A stretch of 45,447 bases of DNA from Bordetella sp. (lineage in GTDB: Bacteria > Pseudomonadota > Alphaproteobacteria > Caulobacterales > Caulobacteraceae), in the NCBI GenBank assembly GCA_017308115.1, contig JAFKFS010000024.1, positions 1-45,447 on the forward strand. The letters run 5' to 3'. The position numbers were made by a program, and so were the translations under genes. The notes beneath the pieces are model-generated. The model saw nothing but the letters and a program-made list of their open reading frames with translations, had not been told where the DNA came from and made no database searches. Shown here piece after piece: positions 8,029 to 16,865 of this stretch. The first letter of the stretch is position 1; each line of letters opens with the position of its first letter.

Positions 8029-9276
8029 CTAATACGCCTTGCCTTCGCCCCCCGATTTCAAGGTGAAGCGGATCGGCATGCTCTCCATGCCCGAGATGAA
8101 GACGCTCTCGCCCCAGACCGGCGGGCCTTCCAGCTCGACATGCTCCACCCGCTCCAGCAGGCGGCGGAAGAACTGGCGGATTTCGAGCCGCGCCAGATGT
8201 TGGCCGAGACAGGCGTGAACGCCGTGGCCCAAGGCCGTGTGGCGATTGGGCGAACGGTCGATCAGAAACTGATCGGGGCGATCGAAGACCCGCGCGTCAC
8301 GGCCGCCGGACGGGAAGGCGATCATCACGGCCTCGCCCGCCTTGATCGGCTGCCCCGCAATCTCCGCATCCACGGCGGCGGTGCGGAAGAAATGTTTGAC
8401 CGGCGCGACCCACCGGATCATCTCGTCGGCGGCGCTGTCCAGCAATTCCGGCCGGGCGCGCAGGCGCTCCATCTGCTCGGGATGCTGGATGAGGGCCAGA
8501 AGGCCGCCCGCGATGGTGGCGCTGGTGGTGTCATGCCCCGCCGTGGCGATGTTCATGAAGTAGGACAGGGTCTCGAACTCGCCCAGGGGCTCCCCTTCCA
8601 CCGTGGCGTTGGCGATCCTACTGGCCAGGTCGCCGCAGGGGTTGGCCCGGCGTTCGGCCACCACCGGACGGAAATACTCGAAGAAGGCTTCAGCCGCCGC
8701 CAGCTTGTCCTTGCCCGTGAAGACCGCCTGGGTCAGCTCCAGCATCCGCTTCTCGTCGTGAGCGGGAACGCCGAGCAGGGTCATGATGACCCGCAACGGA
8801 TACCAGACCGCCACCTCCTGCACGAAGTCGCAGGCCGGGCTCCGGGCCGCCAGGCGGTCGACGAACTCGACGGCGACCTCATCGATCTGGGCGGCCAGCT
8901 TCTCGACGTTGGGGCGCAGGAAATCGCGGCTTGTGACGCCGCGCATCTGGCGGTGGGCTTCGCCGTCCATGGCGTTCATCGAACGGATCAGCAGCGGGGC
9001 GCCGTTGCGGCTGCGGGCCAGCTCTTCCTCGAAGGCGATGGGGCGCAGCGCGATGCGCGGCGCATTGAGGAAGACCGTGCTGTCCCCCTCGACCGCCTGA
9101 ATATCCTCGTGCCGCGTGACGATCCAGAACGGCCGATGCCCTTCCGGCGCGACCCAGCGCACGGGCTCCTCGTCCCGCAGATGACGCAGCAGGTCGTAAT
9201 GGAGGGCCGGATCGGCATAGGTTTTCGGATCGGCCAGCAGCCTGTCGATCTGGCTGGCGTCGAAGGCGGCGCTCAT
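8029..9276 (-). CDS. Cytochrome P450 monooxygenase
   Basis: A 415-residue soluble bacterial P450. It has the I-helix oxygen-activation motif AGHDTT (246-251), the K-helix ExxR motif EMIR (285-288) and the heme-thiolate loop LGHGVHACLG with C356 as axial ligand. The usually invariant Phe seven residues before the cysteine is Leu349. Electrons probably come from the ferredoxin at 4972 and reductase at 21310, the only such proteins in the window. In this pathway a P450 could O-demethylate a methoxy-aromatic or hydroxylate a ring or side chain; the sequence alone does not say which. The start ATG at 9276 has a GGGAGAG ribosome site. It lies 23 bases after the SDR gene. Confidence 0.94.
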   Translation of the reverse strand: MSAAFDASQIDRLLADPKTYADPALHYDLLRHLRDEEPVRWVAPEGHRPFWIVTRHEDIQAVEGDSTVFLNAPRIALRPIAFEEELARSRNGAPLLIRSMNAMDGEAHRQMRGVTSRDFLRPNVEKLAAQIDEVAVEFVDRLAARSPACDFVQEVAVWYPLRVIMTLLGVPAHDEKRMLELTQAVFTGKDKLAAAEAFFEYFRPVVAERRANPCGDLASRIANATVEGEPLGEFETLSYFMNIATAGHDTTSATIAGGLLALIQHPEQMERLRARPELLDSAADEMIRWVAPVKHFFRTAAVDAEIAGQPIKAGEAVMIAFPSGGRDARVFDRPDQFLIDRSPNRHTALGHGVHACLGQHLARLEIRQFFRRLLERVEHVELEGPPVWGESVFISGMESMPIRFTLKSGGEGKAY

Positions 9277-9299
9277 GAAATGATCTCTCCCGGCTCGGC

Positions 9300-10061
9300 T
9301 CAGCGCATCACGGCGCCGCCGTCCACGATCAGGGTCTGACCGGTGATGAAGGCGCTCTCGGCGCCGGCGAAGAAGGCGACCGCGCCGACTAGGTCGTCGG
9401 GCTGCTGGTCGCGGGCGATGGCGCGAGCGGCGCGGGCGCGAGCGGTCTGGGCGTCCAGGCCTTCCGACCTGTGCTCATGCACGCCGCTGGACAAGGTGAA
9501 GCCGGGCGCCACGGCGTTGACGGTGATGTTGTCGGGCCCCAGTTCCCGCGCCAAGGCCGAGGTCATGGCCGTCACCGCCCCCTTGCTGGTCACGTAGTGC
9601 AGCATGGACGGCGGGGTCGAGAAGGCGGTCGCCGAGGTGATGTTGACGATCCGCCCCGCGCCCGACGCCTTCAGCGCCGGCCGGGCCGCCCGGCACATCA
9701 GCCAGACGCCGGTGACGTTGACGTCCATGACGCGCCGCCATTCCGCCGGGTCCAGCTGATCATAGGGGCCCCGGCCGCTGGTGGTGAACAGGCCGGCGTT
9801 GTTGACCAGGATGTCGAGCCGGCCGAAGCGCTCCAGGCAGGCGGCGAGGCCGGCGTCGACCGCCGCTTCATCGGCGACGTCGATGATCTGGCCCGCGGCG
9901 ACGCCGCCCGCCGCCGTGATCCGCGCCACGGCGGCGGAAGGATCCTTGACGTCGCAAACCAGGACGGCGGCCCCGCGGCGGGACAGGTCGAGGGCCAGAT
10001 CAAGCCCGATGCCGGAAGCCGCGCCGGTGACGATGGCCACCCGGCCTTCAAGACTGGACAC
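9300..10061 (-). CDS. Short-chain dehydrogenase/reductase, possible cis-diol dehydrogenase
   Basis: A 253-residue classical SDR. The N-terminal cofactor motif is TGAASGIG (about 12-19), followed by NNAG, the catalytic Ser in NITSATAF and the YVTSK catalytic Tyr-x3-Lys. An acidic residue after the second strand (CDVKD) favours NAD(H). Its start is GTG at 10061. It lies directly downstream of the Rieske oxygenase beta subunit, the position occupied by benzoate cis-diol dehydrogenases (BenD type) in ben operons. Rearomatisation of a dihydrodiol carboxylate is therefore a reasonable inference, though SDR substrates cannot be assigned from sequence. Confidence 0.88.
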   Translation of the reverse strand: MSSLEGRVAIVTGAASGIGLDLALDLSRRGAAVLVCDVKDPSAAVARITAAGGVAAGQIIDVADEAAVDAGLAACLERFGRLDILVNNAGLFTTSGRGPYDQLDPAEWRRVMDVNVTGVWLMCRAARPALKASGAGRIVNITSATAFSTPPSMLHYVTSKGAVTAMTSALARELGPDNITVNAVAPGFTLSSGVHEHRSEGLDAQTARARAARAIARDQQPDDLVGAVAFFAGAESAFITGQTLIVDGGAVMR

Positions 10062-10073
10062 AGGCGGCCTTTC

Positions 10074-10571
10074 TCACAGCATGTAGATGTCGAGGACAGC
10101 GGGAATGTTGTCGTTCAACAACTTCACCGTCTTGGCCGCGATCAGCCATCGGCCGTCGACCAGCCGCAGCCGGTACTCATACAGGCCGAAGAAGGCGTGG
10201 CTGGTCTTGCGCTTGGGGTCGTGGACATGGACCACGCCGGTCGCCTTGACCGTCCCCTCCCCATCCGAAGTCTCCGAGACCAGGATGTTGGACACGACGT
10301 GGGCCGTGCGGCGCAGCGGGTTGGACGCCACCGACAGACCGGACTTCAGGCGCCAGATGCGGTCTTCCAGACCGTCGCGGCTCTCGTAATAGATCAGCGA
10401 AAGTTCGCGATCGGGATCAGCGGTCGTCTCCGCCTCGCTCTTCCAAGAGGGGACCCAGTATCTGGCGTCTGCGGGATAGAGGGCCAGCCAGTCTTCCCAA
10501 CGACGCTCATCCAGGGCCAGGCCCTCGGCATAGAGCACGGCGGTGGCCTGTTCGATCGTCAGGAGGCTCAT
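10074..10571 (-). CDS. Ring-hydroxylating dioxygenase, beta subunit
   Basis: A 165-residue protein of the NTF2-like/SnoaL fold typical of small subunits of aromatic-ring-hydroxylating dioxygenases (BenB/AntB style). It has the usual N-terminal helix-rich segment (EGLALDERRWEDWLALYPAD), the YESRDGLEDR region and a C-terminal sheet segment. The beta subunit has no cofactor and builds the alpha3beta3 oxygenase. Its ATG overlaps the alpha stop codon by four bases (ATGA), so the two are translationally coupled and likely made in equal amounts. Confidence 0.92.
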   Translation of the reverse strand: MSLLTIEQATAVLYAEGLALDERRWEDWLALYPADARYWVPSWKSEAETTADPDRELSLIYYESRDGLEDRIWRLKSGLSVASNPLRRTAHVVSNILVSETSDGEGTVKATGVVHVHDPKRKTSHAFFGLYEYRLRLVDGRWLIAAKTVKLLNDNIPAVLDIYML

Positions 10572-11953
10572 GCCTTGTCTCCCATCTCGGCCGGCGTCGT
10601 CGCCCGGCCCTCGCTGGTCATGCGCGCCAGCCAGGCGCGGTAGTAGGCGTGGAAGATGGTCTCGTCCGACAGGAAGCGGTCAGCCGCGACCGAGCTGGCG
10701 GGGTTCAGCTTGATCATTTCGGCGAACTGATCCGGCCCCGAAACCGAGGCGCACATACCGCGCGAATACCCCTGCAGCCAAGGCTCGGCCTCGGACTGAT
10801 AGCCCTGCTGACAGGCCTCATAGACCACCGCATCATCCGGGGTGGCCAGACCGCTGGGATTGAAGAAGTCCTCGTACTGGCGGATGCGCCGACGGCGGGC
10901 TTCGTTGCTCTCGCCGATGGGCGCCATGCAGAAGGTGCGCATCTCGGTCTTGTTCACCGAGATCGGACGGATGATCCGCAGCTGGCTGGACGCGTTTTCC
11001 GCGAACTGGACGTTCGGGAAGAGGGTCAGGTTGCGTGAATAGAACATCCAGTCGCGCTTGCCCTCCCCATGCAGCCGGGCCAGCTCCGCGTGACGCTCAT
11101 ACAGGGGCAGGACCTCTGGCGTGTCGGGCATGCGCCAGTTCATGACGTGGCCCTGGTGGAAGTTGTAGGTGCCGCCCGTCGGCACGCCCGGCTCGACCTC
11201 GGCCGCCATCTTCTTGACGTCCCACATGTTCTGGGTCGCGCCGGCGAACTCCTTCTCCGTCCGGCGCTCGAGGATGCGCAGATATGAGGGGTGGACCGAG
11301 GAAAAGTGATACTGGTCCGAGCAGTTCTCGAGCTGCAGCTTCCAGTTGGCGTCGAAGGTGAAGCTGACCGTGCCGGGCACCAACTCCATCCCTTCCGGCG
11401 ACTGATCGATGATCAGGTCGATCAGGGGGCGGGCGTCGCCCAGATAGGTTTCCAGCGGCGGCACGTCGGCGCTCATCGCGCCGAACATCATGCCCCGATA
11501 CTCTCCGAAGGCGGCGACCGGCTTCAGGTCGTGGCCGCTCTCGTCGAAGGCCTCGGAGTAGGCGCCCGCCGCCTTGCCCTTGATCGCCCGGTTCTTGCCC
11601 GAACTGTCGAACGACCAGGAGTGATACGGACAGACGTGCAGCTTGGCGTTGCCCTTCTCGTGCTGGCAGACCATCGACCCCTTGTGCGGGCAGGAGTTGA
11701 CGAAGGCCCCGACCTCGCCCGCGGCGTTGCGCGTGACCAGCACCGGGTGGCGACCGATGCTCGTGGTGAAGAAGTCGTTCTTGTTGGGCAGCTGCGACGT
11801 CAGGCCCAGGAAGACCCAGCCCGCCTCGAAGATGTATTTCATCTCCAGCTCAAAGATCTCCGGGTCGTTGAAGACGCGGCGATTGACCCGGAACAAGCCG
11901 TCTTCAGGACGATCGTCGATCAGACCCTTCAGGTCCTGGGGGGTAATGGCCAT
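10568..11953 (-). CDS. Rieske non-heme iron dioxygenase, alpha subunit
   Basis: A 461-residue catalytic subunit that would hydroxylate an aromatic acid using O2. The N-terminal Rieske [2Fe-2S] ligands are C88-x-H90 and C108-x2-H111. The C-terminal catalytic domain has D213, H216 and H221 (DQYHFSSVH), where the Asp bridges electron transfer to the mononuclear iron held by the two His and a later Asp. Length and overall style match the benzoate/anthranilate/p-cumate/salicylate group. No dedicated reductase lies next to it; the ferredoxin and FAD reductase elsewhere in the island are the likely electron source. The start at 11953 has an excellent AGGAGGAG ribosome site. Exact substrate unknown. 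Confidence 0.94.
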   Translation of the reverse strand: MAITPQDLKGLIDDRPEDGLFRVNRRVFNDPEIFELEMKYIFEAGWVFLGLTSQLPNKNDFFTTSIGRHPVLVTRNAAGEVGAFVNSCPHKGSMVCQHEKGNAKLHVCPYHSWSFDSSGKNRAIKGKAAGAYSEAFDESGHDLKPVAAFGEYRGMMFGAMSADVPPLETYLGDARPLIDLIIDQSPEGMELVPGTVSFTFDANWKLQLENCSDQYHFSSVHPSYLRILERRTEKEFAGATQNMWDVKKMAAEVEPGVPTGGTYNFHQGHVMNWRMPDTPEVLPLYERHAELARLHGEGKRDWMFYSRNLTLFPNVQFAENASSQLRIIRPISVNKTEMRTFCMAPIGESNEARRRRIRQYEDFFNPSGLATPDDAVVYEACQQGYQSEAEPWLQGYSRGMCASVSGPDQFAEMIKLNPASSVAADRFLSDETIFHAYYRAWLARMTSEGRATTPAEMGDKA

Positions 11954-11974
11954 CTGAAACTCCTCCTGAACCCG

Positions 11975-13417
11975 TCAGCCTTGAGCGACGTATTTGACGA
12001 CGTGATAGGCCTCGAGACCCTCGACGCCGCCTTCCGACCCATGGCCGCTTTCCTTGACCCCGCCGAAGGGAGTCTCAGGGCCGGTCAGGATCGAGAAGTT
12101 GATGCCGATCATGCCGGCTTCCAGGGCGTCGCCGATATCCGCCGCCGTGCGGGCGGAACGCGTGTAGGCGTAGGCGGCCAAGCCATAAGGCAGGCGGTTG
12201 GCCTGAGCGACGACCTCGTCAAAGGACCCGAAGCGCTGGGTCACGGCGACCGGGCCGAAGGGTTCTTCGTTCATGATGCGGGCGCTGTTGGGCACGTCGG
12301 TCAGGAGGGTCGGCTTCCAGAAGTTGCCGGGGCCGTCCGGCCCCTCCCCGCCCGCCGCCACGTCGGCGCCCTGCTGTCGGGCGTCGGCGACGAACTCATG
12401 CATCGCCGTCAGACGCCGCGGATTGGCCAGCGGCCCCATGTTGGTCGCCGGGTCCAGACCCGGGCCGATGTTCAGGGAGGCGGCATAGGCGGACAGCTTC
12501 TCGACAAAGGCGTCGTGAACGCTGTCGTGGACATAGAAGCGGGTGGGCGCGATGCAGATCTGCCCGGCGTTCCGGTACTTCGACGCGCCCGACAGACGAA
12601 CCGCCAGGTCCAGGTCGGCGTCCTCGAAGACGATCACCGGCGCGTGGCCGCCCAGTTCCATCGTCGAGGGGATCATGCGCTGGGCCGCCAGCCCCGCCAG
12701 ATGCTTGCCCACCACGGTCGAGCCGGTGAAGGAGATCTTGCGGATGACCGGCGAGGCGATGAGATAGGTCGAAATCTCGGCCGGCACGCCGAAGACCACG
12801 TTCAGCACGCCCTTGGGCAGACCGGCGTCGTCCAGGGCGCGGGCCAGCTCCAGGCAACTGCCGGGGGTTTCCTCGGCGGGCTTGATGATGACCGGACAAC
12901 CGGCCGCCAGCGCGGCCGCGATCTTGCGCGACGGGATGGTGGTCGGGAAATTCCACGGCGAGAAGGCGGCGACCGGCCCGATCGGCTCCTTGAACACCAT
13001 GTGGCGCACGCCCGGATGCTTGGAAGGCACGATCCGGCCATAGGCGCGGCGCGCTTCTTCGGCGTACCACTCGAAGATGTCGGCGCAGGCGAGAGCTTCA
13101 TTGGTGGATTCCGCCAGCGGCTTGCCCTGTTCGCTGGTGCTGACCGCGCCGATGTAGGGCGCGCGTTCACGCAGCAGCGCCGCAGCCTTCTTCAGAATCT
13201 TAGCGCGGTCATAGGCCGAAACGGCGCGCCAGACCGGGAAGGCCTTGTCGACCGCCGCCAGCGCCTCGTCCAGGTCCGCCCTGTCGGCGACCGGCAGGCG
13301 GGCGAGTTCCCCGCCCGTGGCCGGGTTGCGAACCGGCAAGGTGTCGCCGCCGCTCCCCATGCGCCACTGGCCGGCGATGAAGAGCTTGGGTTGAGGATAG
13401 TCAAAGGCGTCTGTCAC
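11975..13417 (-). CDS. NAD(P)-dependent aldehyde dehydrogenase (SSADH-like)
   Basis: A 480-residue aldehyde dehydrogenase oxidising an aldehyde to the carboxylic acid. Key residues are visible: N156 (SPWNFP), K179 (IIKP), E254 (MELGG) and the nucleophile C288 (NAGQICIAP). The overall sequence is of the succinate-semialdehyde/alpha-ketoglutarate-semialdehyde branch, which also includes several aromatic aldehyde dehydrogenases. In context it could oxidise the aldehyde released by the ThDP enzyme at 18178, or a semialdehyde from ring cleavage. The start is GTG at 13417 with AGGAAA upstream. It lies 21 bases before the Rieske alpha start. Confidence 0.92.
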   Translation of the reverse strand: MTDAFDYPQPKLFIAGQWRMGSGGDTLPVRNPATGGELARLPVADRADLDEALAAVDKAFPVWRAVSAYDRAKILKKAAALLRERAPYIGAVSTSEQGKPLAESTNEALACADIFEWYAEEARRAYGRIVPSKHPGVRHMVFKEPIGPVAAFSPWNFPTTIPSRKIAAALAAGCPVIIKPAEETPGSCLELARALDDAGLPKGVLNVVFGVPAEISTYLIASPVIRKISFTGSTVVGKHLAGLAAQRMIPSTMELGGHAPVIVFEDADLDLAVRLSGASKYRNAGQICIAPTRFYVHDSVHDAFVEKLSAYAASLNIGPGLDPATNMGPLANPRRLTAMHEFVADARQQGADVAAGGEGPDGPGNFWKPTLLTDVPNSARIMNEEPFGPVAVTQRFGSFDEVVAQANRLPYGLAAYAYTRSARTAADIGDALEAGMIGINFSILTGPETPFGGVKESGHGSEGGVEGLEAYHVVKYVAQG

Positions 13418-13468
13418 GAGCGTTTCCTGGTGTTTTCTTTTGTCCGACGACCCGATGCGGGGGCGTCT

Positions 13469-14485
13469 CTATCCTCTGTCGAGCGCGGCGACGCGCTCCA
13501 TCCACAGCGGCAGGACCGCCGGGTTGCGCACATAGGCCGGCACCTCCCCCTTCAGGGCCGCCAGGGTGTTGGCGGCCGCCACCTCGGGAATGGCCGCGTA
13601 GAGCTCGGCGGAATGGCCCACATCGTGCGAGGTCGCGATCACGCGCGGATGGCGACGCAGGGGGTGATCCGGCGCCGGGGGTTCTTCTTCCCAGGTGTCG
13701 ATGGCGGCCCCCGAGATATGGCCGCTGTCCAGGGCGGCGATCAGGGCCGCCTCGTCCACGCAGCCGCCGCGGCCGATATTGATCAGCGCCGCGCCCGGCT
13801 TCATCCGCGCCAAGGCCGAAGCGTTGATGATGTGCCGCGTCTCCGGCGTCAGCGTGACAAGAACCAGCAGGACATCCGACCGGGCCAGAAGATCGTCGAA
13901 ACCGACCAGTTCAACGCCGAGCCGTTCGGCCGCATCAGGCTTCACGTAGGGGTCTGCGGCGATCAGATCGCAGCCCCAGCCCGCCAGACGACGCGCAACC
14001 CCCTGCCCGATCCGGCCCAGCCCCAGAAGGCCGACGGTCGACCCGGAGATCATGTGGCCCGACGGGCCCTTCTTCCATTCTCCCGCCGCCATGGAGGCGA
14101 TCTTCTGCGGCATGGCCTTGCGCATGGCCGCCACCAGCATGGCGCCGGCCTCGGCCATGCCGTCGAAGTTTTCCGGCATGGCTCCGTGCGCCACGACGAT
14201 GCCCAGGTCGCTGGCCGCCTGGATGTCGATATTCTCGGTGCCGATGATGGGCGAGGTCGCCACCTTCACGCGGGGCGAGGCCTCCAGCACCTCACGCGGC
14301 AGTCCTATCCCCCGCCACGTCCCGACATAGGCGTCAGCGGTCGGGGCGAATCGGGCGATCAGATCATCGGTCCATTCCGTCGCGTCGGCCGGCAGGCGCT
14401 CAATGACGCAGCCTTCGGCCTCGAGCTTAGCCAGGACCGACTCGTGCGGCCCCATCGTGGCGGCGGCGACAATACGGTAGGCCAT
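13469..14485 (-). CDS. D-isomer-specific 2-hydroxyacid dehydrogenase
   Basis: A 338-residue NAD-linked dehydrogenase interconverting a D-2-hydroxy acid and the 2-oxo acid. It has the Rossmann motif GLGRIG (155-160), the substrate-binding and catalytic R239 (NIGRG), a Glu in the WEEEP stretch (265-269) and the catalytic His287 in TSHDVG. The family includes glycerate, lactate and yeast D-mandelate dehydrogenases. Beside a decarboxylase-like ThDP enzyme and an aldehyde dehydrogenase, a role in oxidising a mandelate-type side chain is possible; reduction of a 2-oxo product is the alternative. It starts five bases after the upstream RraA-like gene. Confidence 0.9.
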   Translation of the reverse strand: MAYRIVAAATMGPHESVLAKLEAEGCVIERLPADATEWTDDLIARFAPTADAYVGTWRGIGLPREVLEASPRVKVATSPIIGTENIDIQAASDLGIVVAHGAMPENFDGMAEAGAMLVAAMRKAMPQKIASMAAGEWKKGPSGHMISGSTVGLLGLGRIGQGVARRLAGWGCDLIAADPYVKPDAAERLGVELVGFDDLLARSDVLLVLVTLTPETRHIINASALARMKPGAALINIGRGGCVDEAALIAALDSGHISGAAIDTWEEEPPAPDHPLRRHPRVIATSHDVGHSAELYAAIPEVAAANTLAALKGEVPAYVRNPAVLPLWMERVAALDRG

Positions 14486-14490
14486 CCGCC

Positions 14491-15147
14491 TTACGCCTTC
14501 GGATCTGGGGTCTGAAGCTGGTGATAGCCCTGCTGCTTGCGGGCGTCCTCCAGACGCATGCCCGACAGGATGGCGTCCCGGATGCGGGCTTCAGCGGCGT
14601 CGATGGCCTCGGCCACGGCCAGAACCTCGTCCTCGCGGTCCTGCGGGATGGCGATCACCCCGTCGGAGTCCCCGCGCAGGATGTCGCCGGGGCGAACGCG
14701 AGCGTCGCCGATATTGGCCACGCACTGGACGGCCTCCAGTTGGACCCGGTCCTTGCCGGTCCGCATGGAATAGCTGCGGCTGTACAGGGGGTAGCCCAGC
14801 TCCAGGGCCAGGTGGGTGTCCCGGCAGGCCCCGTCGATGACCGTGCCGCCGATGCCCTTCTTGTGGGCGTACAGGGTCATGATGTCGCCCCAGACGGTGG
14901 CGTCGGGACGGCCGCCGTTGTCGATCGCCACGACGGCGCCCTCGGGCACGTCATCGATGAAGTCGCCCACCGTTCCGCCCGGGCCGGTCGGCGCATAGGC
15001 CAGGGTGAAGGCGCGGCCGGCGAGGCGGAAGTTCTGGTTCAGCGGCTTGATGCCCAGGCACTGTCCGGCGATGCCCAGCTTGTCCAGGGCGTCGCTGAGG
15101 GTGGCGGTTTCGATACGCGAGGCGCGTTCCACGTTCTTGTCGGTCAT
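14491..15147 (-). CDS. RraA/HMG-CHA aldolase family protein 1
   Basis: A 218-residue protein of the RraA fold, which includes the class II aldolases cleaving 4-carboxy-4-hydroxy-2-oxoadipate (CHA) to pyruvate and oxaloacetate. The signature runs from W86-G-D-I to the DGACRD stretch, with R109 and D110 matching the Arg-Asp pair that binds substrate and Mg2+ in characterised aldolases. It overlaps the second RraA-like gene by four bases. It follows LigJ in the operon, as expected for the final step of the gallate/protocatechuate 4,5-cleavage route. Which of the two copies is the aldolase is not clear; non-catalytic RraA relatives exist. Confidence 0.85.
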   Translation of the reverse strand: MTDKNVERASRIETATLSDALDKLGIAGQCLGIKPLNQNFRLAGRAFTLAYAPTGPGGTVGDFIDDVPEGAVVAIDNGGRPDATVWGDIMTLYAHKKGIGGTVIDGACRDTHLALELGYPLYSRSYSMRTGKDRVQLEAVQCVANIGDARVRPGDILRGDSDGVIAIPQDREDEVLAVAEAIDAAEARIRDAILSGMRLEDARKQQGYHQLQTPDPKA

Positions 15148-15815
15148 TGGCCGGGCTTCTTTTCCAGCAGGTGTTCATAGCCGGCGCCCATGACGGCGCT
15201 GACAGGTTGTCCGCCCAGGACGGCCTTGGTCATGGCGGCTTCCTTGGCGGCGATGTTTTCGGCAGCGTCCAGGACGGCCTCGATCGAGGCGGCGGGCACG
15301 AAGGCGGCCCCGCTGGAGTCGGCCACGACCCAGTCGCCCTGGTTGACGATCAGGTCGCCGACGGAGATCGCCCCCCCGGTTTCGGCCTCATGGATACGGC
15401 CCCGCGCCGTGCGGGCGGTCGCACCCCGGCCGTAGACCGGGAAATCGATGTCAGCGGCCTCATCGACGTCACGGGCGAGGCCTTCCACGATGACGCCCGA
15501 GATGCCGCGACCCCGCGCCGCGTTGGAAAGGATGCCGCCCCAGCCAGCGCACTCCAGGCCGGTCTTCTGCTCGACCACGATCACGGCTCCGGCGTCGGAC
15601 GCATCGATGGCCGTGGTGCACAGGTGGCGCGGCGGCGAATCCGCAGGCGGCTTGCCGGCCGCCAGACGAACGGTCGTCACCTGGCCCGAGATACGCTGAC
15701 GAACCGACAGGGCGCGCAGGCCCGTCACCGAGGACGGCAGGCCCAGTTGGTCGAGGGCGTCCGACACGGCGCAGGCGTCAAGACGGGCCAGCCGGACAGA
15801 GGGGGTCTCGCTCAT
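15144..15815 (-). CDS. RraA/HMG-CHA aldolase family protein 2
   Basis: A 223-residue RraA-fold protein starting at the ATG at 15815, two bases after the dioxygenase stop; an open frame extending upstream of it is just the dioxygenase gene read in another frame. The signature is W92-G-G-I-L followed by the EGLARD segment with R115 and D116. It resembles copy 1 only moderately (shared N-terminal SDALDxLG), so the pair is not a recent duplication. It may be the true CHA aldolase, a paralogue for a related substrate such as a methylated or side-chain-modified oxoadipate, or a second subunit. Confidence 0.85.
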   Translation of the reverse strand: MSETPSVRLARLDACAVSDALDQLGLPSSVTGLRALSVRQRISGQVTTVRLAAGKPPADSPPRHLCTTAIDASDAGAVIVVEQKTGLECAGWGGILSNAARGRGISGVIVEGLARDVDEAADIDFPVYGRGATARTARGRIHEAETGGAISVGDLIVNQGDWVVADSSGAAFVPAASIEAVLDAAENIAAKEAAMTKAVLGGQPVSAVMGAGYEHLLEKKPGQ

Positions 15816-15817
15816 GG

Positions 15818-16840
15818 TCAGTCCTTCACATTCCAGGCGACGAAGCCGTTGGCCGTGCCCGTGCCCGCTTCGGAGCGGTAGCAGGGGACGTAGTCGACCA
15901 GTCCGCCGTTGAGATCGGTCCCGAACAGGCAGCCCGCCGCCGCGATCCAGTTCTTCAATTCCGAGGTGCCGGACTGGAACCATTCCTCGCCGATGGAGCA
16001 GAGGAACTCGGCGTCGCGGGCCTCGATGGCGTCGATGATGCTGCGGTCGAAGTCTTCGTCGATGACGAAATGACTCATCCCGCCGGAACCGAAGACCGCG
16101 ATGCGGGCGTCGCTGTCCCAGGCCTTGATGGCGCGGCCGACCGAACGTCCGAACTCGAACATCCGGCGCGCGGTCGGCTGGTTGGGCGGGAAGAAGGTGT
16201 TGGCGATCAGCGGCACATTGGCGGTCACCTTGTCGCGCATGATCTGGCGATAAACGAAGCCGAAGGCGTGTCCGATCCCGCTGTTCCAGTGGCCCGGATG
16301 TTCAGGCAAGCGGTTTGACCGGGCCACGTCGAAGCTGTCGTTCATGGCCTGACGGATGATGGCGTCGGCCAGTTCCGGATGCCCCGGATAGTCGGTTCGC
16401 GCAGGCGGGTTATGGCCCCACTCCGCGGCATGGATGCCCGGCGCCATCTTGGCCGCCTGATCCTCCGAAGCCGGCTCGTTCCAGATCGTCGGGCCGTTGA
16501 AGACCGTCAGGGCCGGCAGGATGTCGTCCAGGAACAGCTCGCTCTGGTCGTTGCCGAAGATGACCGCCACGTCGATATTCGCCTCTTCATAGAGGTCGGC
16601 CATCTTTTCGATGGCGGCGCGGCAGGCCCCGTGACGGACCGTGCGCTCTTCCAGCGTGGCCCGCTCGGCCAGCTTTTCATCCTTGCGCAGCTCGACCAGG
16701 GACGCGAAGTCATAGGTCTCGCCCCGGAAAGGGTGGTCCTTGCGAGCACGGTCCGCCGGCAGGCGCAGCAGCCATTCCTCCGGCGTGGTGGACAGGGTCG
16801 GACCATGGGTGGTCCACATCCCCAAAACGATCTCGGCCAT
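15818..16840 (-). CDS. LigB-fold class III extradiol dioxygenase
   Basis: A 340-residue ring-cleavage dioxygenase of the protocatechuate 4,5-dioxygenase beta/gallate dioxygenase superfamily. H12 in the N-terminal THGP motif aligns with the first iron ligand of LigB, and H257 in GGMSHF fits the catalytic His seen in that family. Its length (LigB about 300, fused gallate dioxygenases about 420) is nearest 3-O-methylgallate dioxygenase DesZ-type enzymes. No LigA-like small subunit is next to it. The gene after LigJ and before the aldolases is where the enzyme producing 4-oxalomesaconate or its precursor belongs, so gallate or 3-O-methylgallate is the inferred substrate. The ribosome site GGGGAGGGG is strong. 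Confidence 0.88.
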   Translation of the reverse strand: MAEIVLGMWTTHGPTLSTTPEEWLLRLPADRARKDHPFRGETYDFASLVELRKDEKLAERATLEERTVRHGACRAAIEKMADLYEEANIDVAVIFGNDQSELFLDDILPALTVFNGPTIWNEPASEDQAAKMAPGIHAAEWGHNPPARTDYPGHPELADAIIRQAMNDSFDVARSNRLPEHPGHWNSGIGHAFGFVYRQIMRDKVTANVPLIANTFFPPNQPTARRMFEFGRSVGRAIKAWDSDARIAVFGSGGMSHFVIDEDFDRSIIDAIEARDAEFLCSIGEEWFQSGTSELKNWIAAAGCLFGTDLNGGLVDYVPCYRSEAGTGTANGFVAWNVKD

Positions 16841-16865
16841 GGCGGCCCCTCCCCTTCAGGTTCCG

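Noticed and set aside
11291..14515. Open plus-strand frame of over 1000 codons
   Set aside because: It is antisense to the Rieske, aldehyde dehydrogenase and 2-hydroxyacid dehydrogenase genes, is rich in Arg/Gly/His/Asp, has no family motifs and arises from high GC content. Other long antisense frames (91-2115, 7219-9339, 25531-28305, 28669-32328, 32674-34383) are rejected for the same reason.
15816..15983. N-terminal extension of the second RraA-like protein
   Set aside because: It lies entirely within the dioxygenase gene in another frame. The ATG at 15815 starts the conserved RraA domain directly.
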